Part shown: in pieces, positions 58,549-64,000 of the stretch | Numbering within the stretch: position 1 is the stretch's first letter | Layout: each line of letters opens with the position of its first letter | NCBI GenBank assembly: GCA_001600615.1 | Contig: BCKK01000003.1 | Location: 214,465-278,464 of the forward strand | From: Dioszegia crocea | Taxonomy: Eukaryota; Basidiomycota; Tremellomycetes; Tremellales; Bulleribasidiaceae | Reading direction: 5' to 3' | Length of the DNA: 64,000 nucleotides | Made by a program: the position numbers and the translations under genes | The notes under the pieces: generated by a model | Databases searched by the model: none | Seen by the model: the letters and a program-made list of their open reading frames with translations, nothing else | Told to the model about the DNA's origin: nothing

Positions 58549-59023
58549 TTTTTCTCGCGGTCTTTCGGGGATCGATCCGTATGGTGCCTATACCGAGCGT
58601 ATTGATGCTTTTGGGTCGACGATATAGAGGAAAGAGATACAAGGACTAACTTGGGTCTCGCCCTCTGGGTGCAGCTTGTATTTTGGGTGGAGGCGGGAAG
58701 GTTCCGGGGGACTAGCGCAGGCTCCCATAGATCCTTCGAAATGGAGGCAGAGGTGGTGGACTGTGATCCACCAAGCACCAAGTTCCGGTGCATTAGTTCC
58801 GGCGCATTCTCATGATCGCCAAGGTGACAAAAAGCAGAGAATATACAGAGGCAGATACAGATGATTACCATAGATATCCTTGAGACGGATCTAGACATTA
58901 ATCTTTTCCCGTCTGCTCTCCCTCCATCCATCCTCTCCGCGTGGCCAGGCAACGATATAACCTGTCAACAGTCAGTATGAGCTCGTAGTATCATGGCAGC
59001 TTATCACAGGGAAATATACGCAC
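58549..59023. other. Upstream region of the CTK3-like gene, about 475 bp
   Basis: Minus-strand frames here lack coding support; the segment may hold a 5' UTR exon. Confidence 0.35.
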
Positions 59024-59893
59024 TCATAGATCGTCCACACACCACCCACAAGCCTCACACGCTGGCGCATCCTTGACATCATGCAGCTTGAACACGTCCT
59101 TCGACCACCGAGCCATCGGTATCGGTGTGCGCTTCGCCAGAACATGCCTCAGGCTTTCCATCTGGTCGATGAGGTCAAGTCTGGACTTGGGGTCCATCAT
59201 CTCCGAGGGCAGGTAGATGTCGACGTGGATTGACGGGTCGGTCGCCATCAGGCGCGTCGCCAGTTCCGCGTCCATTTCCGCGAACCTTTTCTCCCTAGAC
59301 TTGAGATGCCAACCGATCATGGTTCCCAGTTTGGTTGCAGCTTCGTTGAGATCTGTGGAGTCTTCGGGATTGGCAAAGGAGCAGTACCATCTGGCTCGTC
59401 CGCCGATGATTATTGGTAGATTTTTCGCGCCGAGTACGATGTGTGCACGATGGGTGTGGGTGGTGGGACCCCCATTGTACGGTTCTCTACCGCCATGAGG
59501 TGTGCACAATAAGGACTCGTATTGGAGAGCTCCAGTTTCGACGTGACTACAGAAATATGACATGTGAGGGTTGGCGATTAAGGTTGTGAGCGCGTTGTGG
59601 GCCGGAAAAACGCGTTTGGATAGACTGTATGGTGGTGGATTCTGTCGAGCGACACTCTCCCATATCTCCCTCTGACCGCCTAGGAAAGCGCCCACAGAAA
59701 TGCCCGACCTTCTATTTGGGAGGAGCAAGAGTTTCTCGCCGGCAAACGCTATGTCGTCGCATTCGATACCGGTGATGCGAGCAAGTTCATCCGGAGATGG
59801 CTCGATAAGGGCGAAGTGCGACCCGCCGTAGCGCAGCAAGGTCTCGTAGGGAGGAGTGGACTTGGCCGCGTACTCGAAGAAGATACGCTTCAT
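59024..59893 (-). CDS. Hypothetical protein with C-terminal CxxCxxC
   Basis: The frame is open from a GTG at 59980; the first in-frame ATG is 59893 (MKRIFFEYAAKSTPPYETLL), giving 289 aa. Segments: ALIEPSPDELARITGIECDD, FAGEKLLLLPNRRSGISVGA, NPHMSYFCSHVETGALQYES, GAKNLPIIIGGRARWYCSFA, then RFAEMDAELATRLMATDPSI, and a tail ending CEACGWCVDDL. The Cys cluster might bind metal. No known family was recognised. The tail motif and absence of introns resemble the small lineage-specific genes, but I see no real alignment to them. An upstream exon cannot be ruled out. Confidence 0.55.
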   Translation of the reverse strand: MKRIFFEYAAKSTPPYETLLRYGGSHFALIEPSPDELARITGIECDDIAFAGEKLLLLPNRRSGISVGAFLGGQREIWESVARQNPPPYSLSKRVFPAHNALTTLIANPHMSYFCSHVETGALQYESLLCTPHGGREPYNGGPTTHTHRAHIVLGAKNLPIIIGGRARWYCSFANPEDSTDLNEAATKLGTMIGWHLKSREKRFAEMDAELATRLMATDPSIHVDIYLPSEMMDPKSRLDLIDQMESLRHVLAKRTPIPMARWSKDVFKLHDVKDAPACEACGWCVDDL

Positions 59894-59980
59894 GGACTGG
59901 AGCAGCTTCGATTTCGGGGCGATGCCTCGGGCGGCAGAGGGGTAATAGTGATGGATAAGGAGGGAAGGGGAATCAATCAC

Positions 59981-60632
59981 GATGTCGGTGTATAGGATGG
60001 GTCAGTGAGATCATTGAAGAGCTAGACTGGTCAGTCCGAATTCGGAATAAGTTTTAAAGCTGGTCGAGGCGAAAAGACAGCTATAGATCGAAATCTGAAT
60101 TACGCACCCTGCTGACGCGCATACATGTCGCCAAGTCCTTCTGCCTGATTGAAGATCGCTCATTCTTTCCCGTGGGTCGAGGCAGTGGGACCTGCAGATG
60201 CTGAATGACCTGCAGCCAGATCTCAGGTAAGAGTTGGGCAGGCATAATGGACGCGCCGATGTTGCGTGAGGCGCTTGAGCGCTGGCACTGCGCGTTGGTG
60301 ACGTTGTCGGAAGGATTTCAATGGAGAGGATGAGACGACTACTGATAGTCCTCTTGATGCTGCGGCCGTATGCTGCGGTGATGTGGATGTAGGTGGATGT
60401 ATGTAAGGTACAAGTGAGGATGTGAGATCAGCGCAATTTATGCCTCAGTAGCATTCCTTATCGGAATTGCCCGAAGCGGAAATTTGAACGTCTGACTGAG
60501 AATGGCGCCAGTCTCACGCAGCATACATTCAGGCTGTAAAGAGTCCTGCCCTCTGAAACGGCACAGAACCACCGATGACCAGCTAGCTGATGTTGGAACA
60601 ACTCGGCTCTACATAGAGGCAGGGACGAGAGA
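59981..60632. other. Intergenic, about 650 bp
   Basis: No gene or repeat recognised. Confidence 0.4.
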
Positions 60633-62171
60633 TCACCTTCGACCCAATTTCCTCCGCCAATCCGCCGCCGTCAACTCAGGCACAATGACGTCCGCCACCA
60701 CGGGAAGCGCAGCGGTACTGGCACCGAACAGCGATCCACCCCATTTCGAGATACAAGAGGCGGCAGCAGAGGCGGCCGTGCCCGCTCCGCTGATCGCAGC
60801 GTTACCGAGCGATCCGACAACAGATTCAGGGGCGTAGTAGGACGTCAACCCCGCGCCGAGGAGACCAACGGCAGCGGTACCGGCTGCGGTCCATCCTAGC
60901 GTGCTAGCCCAAGTACGGGCTGACTTCGCTGGCTGAGGTGCTACACTTGACCTATGGGTGGTGAGAAGTTCGCCACTTGAGTCGCGGGGGCGAGAGTCGG
61001 AGGCAAATCGACCTCTGGGTCGAGTGGCAACGCTCTGGGCGCTAACACTGGGGAGATTGCTGATGTGTCGGCCGCGCAGATTACTACTGGCCATCATACT
61101 GCCGAAGTTTGTACTGGCTGGAGCTGAGCTGGCACCGCCCGTCAAAGCCATAGCGTAATCAGTCGCTTTTGCCATTGCAATGTTCTTCGCCACCCCGGTG
61201 GCGATCCCTGTAAGCACAGGACTTGCCGTGCCGATGTTTCGCACGCCATTCCATAGTGATGATACACCGCCCGTCACGGTCTGAGCGACACCGGAGCCGG
61301 TCAAGGCGCTACCGGCCGACTTGATGCCGTTCCACATCGAGCTAGGGTGGAGGGATGAAGGATTGGTACAGGCGAGGTAGACGCCGGTGCCAATGAGGCC
61401 AGCTGCTCCAGCCGCCATACCCAGCTTCGCATATGTGCTGAGACCCCATCTTGATGCCTCTCGTTCACTGTCGGCGAGGGCTTCGGCGCGAGCAATTTCT
61501 CTTTCTGCCCTCTGATTTTCGTTCATGTAGACATCATCGGTATATTCTCCTCCAGAGCTACTACCCCGATCGCGACGGCGACTAGCCCAACCCTCGTGCG
61601 ATTCTCCATTCCGCCAGATACCCACATATGAGCAGGTCGGAGTGCTAGTGGAAGGTGAGGTTTGAGATGTGGAGCTGGCTGTATTTCTAGAGGTAGAAGC
61701 CAAGCTAGAGTCGGCTGTATCGCCACTCGAAACTTGAGGGGGACGGTAGTTACTCGATACTCGTGGGGTGCCGGTGTTGCTTGAAGGGCGATATTTACTT
61801 GATGCCCGTGAAGTACTGGTGTTGTCCGCAGGGGGAGAGGAAGCATAGCAAGATGATGCTTTGGCGCGAGACCAGATATCTTGAACTTCGATATCTGTCA
61901 TGCCTGCCTGTCCAGCCATGGTACAGGACTGAGAAAAGATCTCCAATAACACCTTGACGGCGTCACTTCTCGACATCTTGGACATGCTTTGACTGGGTTC
62001 GGAGGATGCTCGACTGGGTTTAGAGGATGCTCGAGATTTAGTGCTGTAGCCGGTCTCGGCATCAGTGTACCTGTAACTGCTGCGGGTGTCGTTTGTGATG
62101 GAGTCGCGGGCTGTGGTGTCGAAAAGTCTGGTATGAGTTGTGGCTGCGAACTTGACTCCGCGTGGTGACAT
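60633..62171 (-). CDS. Ala/Gly/Ser-rich protein with hydrophobic segments, tandem paralog 1
   Basis: A 512-aa single-exon protein starting at the ATG at 62171 (MSPRGVKFAATTHTRLFD). The N-terminal half is Ser/Thr-rich with small internal repeats (SRASSKPSRASSEPSQS; YRPSSNTG and NYRPPQVSS). A helical acidic/basic segment (RAEREIARAEALADSEREA) precedes a hydrophobic stretch AAGAAGLIGTGVYLACT and then SLHPSSMWNGIKSAGSALTG, followed by Gly/Ala/Thr-rich sequence. A second hydrophobic stretch is TAAGTAAVGLLGAGLTSYYA. The tail ends PVVADVIVPELTAADWRRKL. The gene at 62795 has the same layout. Possibly a membrane-inserted structural protein; no family recognised. Confidence 0.6.
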   Translation of the reverse strand: MSPRGVKFAATTHTRLFDTTARDSITNDTRSSYRYTDAETGYSTKSRASSKPSRASSEPSQSMSKMSRSDAVKVLLEIFSQSCTMAGQAGMTDIEVQDIWSRAKASSCYASSPPADNTSTSRASSKYRPSSNTGTPRVSSNYRPPQVSSGDTADSSLASTSRNTASSTSQTSPSTSTPTCSYVGIWRNGESHEGWASRRRDRGSSSGGEYTDDVYMNENQRAEREIARAEALADSEREASRWGLSTYAKLGMAAGAAGLIGTGVYLACTNPSSLHPSSMWNGIKSAGSALTGSGVAQTVTGGVSSLWNGVRNIGTASPVLTGIATGVAKNIAMAKATDYAMALTGGASSAPASTNFGSMMASSNLRGRHISNLPSVSAQSVATRPRGRFASDSRPRDSSGELLTTHRSSVAPQPAKSARTWASTLGWTAAGTAAVGLLGAGLTSYYAPESVVGSLGNAAISGAGTAASAAASCISKWGGSLFGASTAALPVVADVIVPELTAADWRRKLGRR

Positions 62172-62794
62172 TGAGGATGGTGGTGGACTGGGTCGTCAGC
62201 TTTTTCCTACTTGGGTAGAAGGGTCCGAGATCCGAGAGTGGGAATATGCAGCGCCTCGTATCACTCGCAAATTAGCAAACCTGACGCACTCACGAAATGA
62301 GGGAGGAATTTACACCTCGGGTAAGATGTTGTGGGATTCAAATGAGGAGAAGTGGGTGCTGTGAAGCGTGGCTGTGTGAGGTGTGTTGACGTTGACCTTA
62401 TAGCGGAGGGAGTGCGTATGGTTGATATTGTGAGTGGTTGAATAGTGTAAAGTCATTGCGTAGGCGATGTGGTGGGTAAGACCAAATCGGCCTGAAACTC
62501 TTGATCCCCTTTTCCTATCCGTGCTGCATCTCCCTCAAACGAAACCCACTGACGGATGTTTTCTTCAAAGGAAGCACTGGAGCGAGTAAAGGCACATCCA
62601 TCCTGACTTCAATACAGCCCATTAGCGACTTCAAGACATCGCCGTCCATCAGCACCACCTTGATGTAGAAGGAGGCGTCAGAGTAATATCTATATCAGAA
62701 GTCAGGCATCGTGCACGTAAACATGACTGCATCCCAAGTGATAAGTATGTCTTACTCCTTGCATCAGCAATTCCGGCTCAGGCCATCCTCCACT
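62172..62794. other. Intergenic, about 620 bp
   Basis: Lies between the two tandem paralogs; no gene supported. Confidence 0.4.
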
Positions 62795-64000
62795 TTAGCT
62801 CCCTCCCCACTTTGACCCCTCGTCGGTGTAGCCACTGTAGACATACTGCCCGGATACGTCCCCACTCTGACCTCGTCTCATCTCGCCTTGAGCCGGCACT
62901 TCTTGATGTGGGATCTCGATAGGGGGCATGATGCTATCCAGATACGGCTTCACATACGGCTTCGCCACGTCGGTGACTACCTTGAAGGCTGAGGAATAAG
63001 CCGCCGTGCGCACTGAAGGGCCCACCCAATCAGGGAGTGCACCCGTCAAGCGTGAAGCGGCATTTCCCACTGTAGACGCCGCAGCCGATACCCCAGCACC
63101 GCCCGGGACCTTTGCGAGAGAAGGCGCCACACTGGAGAATGCCGTATCTTTCCAACCTGCGACTGTGCTGCCCATCGCCCCTAAGCCGGACTTGGCGCCA
63201 TTGAAGAGCGATCCGCCTGCGGTAGAGATCTTGCTGTAGGCACTTCCGACAGCGGACTGGACGCTGGCTCCAGCTGTGCTGGCGGCTGACATGGCTGTCT
63301 TGGCGTGTTTGCTGACGAATGCTGTAGCTTGGGTAGTTGCTTCGGGGTGGTAGTAGAGGTAAACGCCAGTGCTCACTGCAGCGGCTGCGCCAGTTGCGAG
63401 CAGGGCGGGTTTCCATAGACTTCGCTTGGCCTTAGCTGCCCGAGGTGGTAGCTCGCTTGGGTCTGTGTAGAGCCCAGATTGGTCTTCGGGGTGGAATACT
63501 TCCGTGCTGAGAGGACGAGTGTCTTGAATCTGTGATTGCATGTGAGTGTCTTGACGGCTGTATTGGCTGTCTGCATCCGAGCTGCGGGACGGCGGGGAAT
63601 CAATGTCGCTCATCTCGCTTTGCGGTATTTGCTCCTTCTTCTTCGCTCCCTTCATAGCGCTGCGTTGACGTGGCTTGTCAGGTCTGTTGGCCGATGCGGG
63701 TGCGGTTGTAGGTGCGGATGCCGAAGGGTCCGGAACGTCACTGCGTTGTGTCTGCTGAGTGGGTCGGGCCGGTCTGATGCGCTGACGATCGGCAGCAACC
63801 CTTGTCGAGGGTGCAGCAGACACGCTGCGGTCGTCGGTATCGCGGTGATCAGCCCTCTGTCGGCTGGGCGGGATATCTCGAGCGGGAGAAGATTGCGCAG
63901 ACTGGGTGGGAAGTTGTGAAGTTGGGATGTGAGATGGCTCGGGAGAGGTCTGTCGATCTTCTCGTGGCGGGGGAGATCTTGGCCGATGCCTCGGCGACGA
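62795..64000 (-). CDS. Ala/Gly/Ser-rich protein with hydrophobic segment, tandem paralog 2 (5' end beyond window)
   Basis: The frame is open without an in-frame stop from the right edge of the window (PRHRPRSPPPREDRQ) to the stop at 62795, so the 5' end is missing. It has a charged and Pro/Ser-rich N-terminal region (KPRQRSAMKGAKKKEQIPQ), then SLWKPALLATGAAAAVSTGV (hydrophobic) and YLYYHPEATTQATAF. Ala/Ser/Gly-rich repeats follow (MSAASTAGASVQSAVGSAYS, ISTAGGSLFNGAKSGLGAMG). The GVYLYYHPE segment parallels GVYLACTNPSS in the 60633 gene, and the order of parts is the same, so they are taken as tandem duplicates. The function is unknown. Confidence 0.6.
   Translation of the reverse strand, partial: SSPRHRPRSPPPREDRQTSPEPSHIPTSQLPTQSAQSSPARDIPPSRQRADHRDTDDRSVSAAPSTRVAADRQRIRPARPTQQTQRSDVPDPSASAPTTAPASANRPDKPRQRSAMKGAKKKEQIPQSEMSDIDSPPSRSSDADSQYSRQDTHMQSQIQDTRPLSTEVFHPEDQSGLYTDPSELPPRAAKAKRSLWKPALLATGAAAAVSTGVYLYYHPEATTQATAFVSKHAKTAMSAASTAGASVQSAVGSAYSKISTAGGSLFNGAKSGLGAMGSTVAGWKDTAFSSVAPSLAKVPGGAGVSAAASTVGNAASRLTGALPDWVGPSVRTAAYSSAFKVVTDVAKPYVKPYLDSIMPPIEIPHQEVPAQGEMRRGQSGDVSGQYVYSGYTDEGSKWGGS

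Noticed and set aside
1..64000. tRNA genes, transposons, CRISPR arrays or viral insertions
   Set aside because: No tRNA B-box with a matching cloverleaf, no transposase or reverse-transcriptase motifs, no terminal repeats and no spaced repeats were recognised by eye.

Overview
The window is nuclear DNA of a basidiomycete fungus, most likely a Tremellomycete (Cryptococcus/Kwoniella-like relatives). This is an inference from three things: many short introns (about 45-70 nt) with GTRNGT donors and a CTGAC/CTGAT/CTAAT branch site just before the AG acceptor, compact gene spacing, and protein families that are fungal (Fungal_trans regulator, CTK3, DUF1769-like, MDM20/NAA25, a PARP-UBC fusion). No rRNA, tRNA, CRISPR array or intact transposon was recognised.

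Layout. 0.1-3.2 kb: C2H2 zinc-finger transcription factor with an apparent in-frame TAG at an exon junction. 4-6 kb: two small single-exon genes of unknown function. 6.5-12.2 kb: two diverged paralogs with a BRCT-like fold, separated by an unrelated two-exon gene. 13.5 kb: another small single-exon gene. 14.5-17.7 kb (minus): ADAM-type metalloprotease with disintegrin region and membrane anchor. 19-22.6 kb: two helical genes of unknown function. 23.1-28.1 kb (minus): large PARP-catalytic/UBC fusion, divergent from a very-long-chain 3-ketoacyl-CoA reductase (28.4-30.0 kb). 30.5-34 kb: helical gene, DUF1769-like gene, helical gene. 34.4-37.4 kb (minus): CorA/MNR2-type Mg2+ transporter. 38-41.3 kb: cluster of three small TATA-driven genes with a diverged repeat between them; the first copy is broken by an in-frame TAG. 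42.4-45.3 kb (minus): long disordered protein with a C-terminal membrane segment. 45.9 kb (minus): small family member. 47.1-48.6 kb: Gfo/Idh/MocA oxidoreductase. 49.1-53.4 kb: TBC-domain protein lacking both catalytic fingers. 53.8-57.2 kb: NatB auxiliary subunit. 57.5-58.5 kb (minus): CTDK-I gamma subunit. 59.0-59.9 kb (minus): unknown. 60.6-64 kb (minus): a tandem pair of Ala/Gly/Ser-rich membrane-anchored paralogs, the second cut by the window edge.

Conserved housekeeping genes (lipid elongation, Mg2+ transport, N-terminal acetylation, CTD phosphorylation, Rab regulation) alternate with lineage-specific small genes. Two of these sets look like undescribed paralogous families. Family A is about seven small single-exon genes sharing a beta-strand/'D-x-W-x-A' helix core. 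Family B is about four helical genes, two of which have first exons of exactly 753 nt followed by a phase-0 intron. Several members have a TATA-like box about 100-185 bp upstream of the ATG. They are the most novel content of the window.
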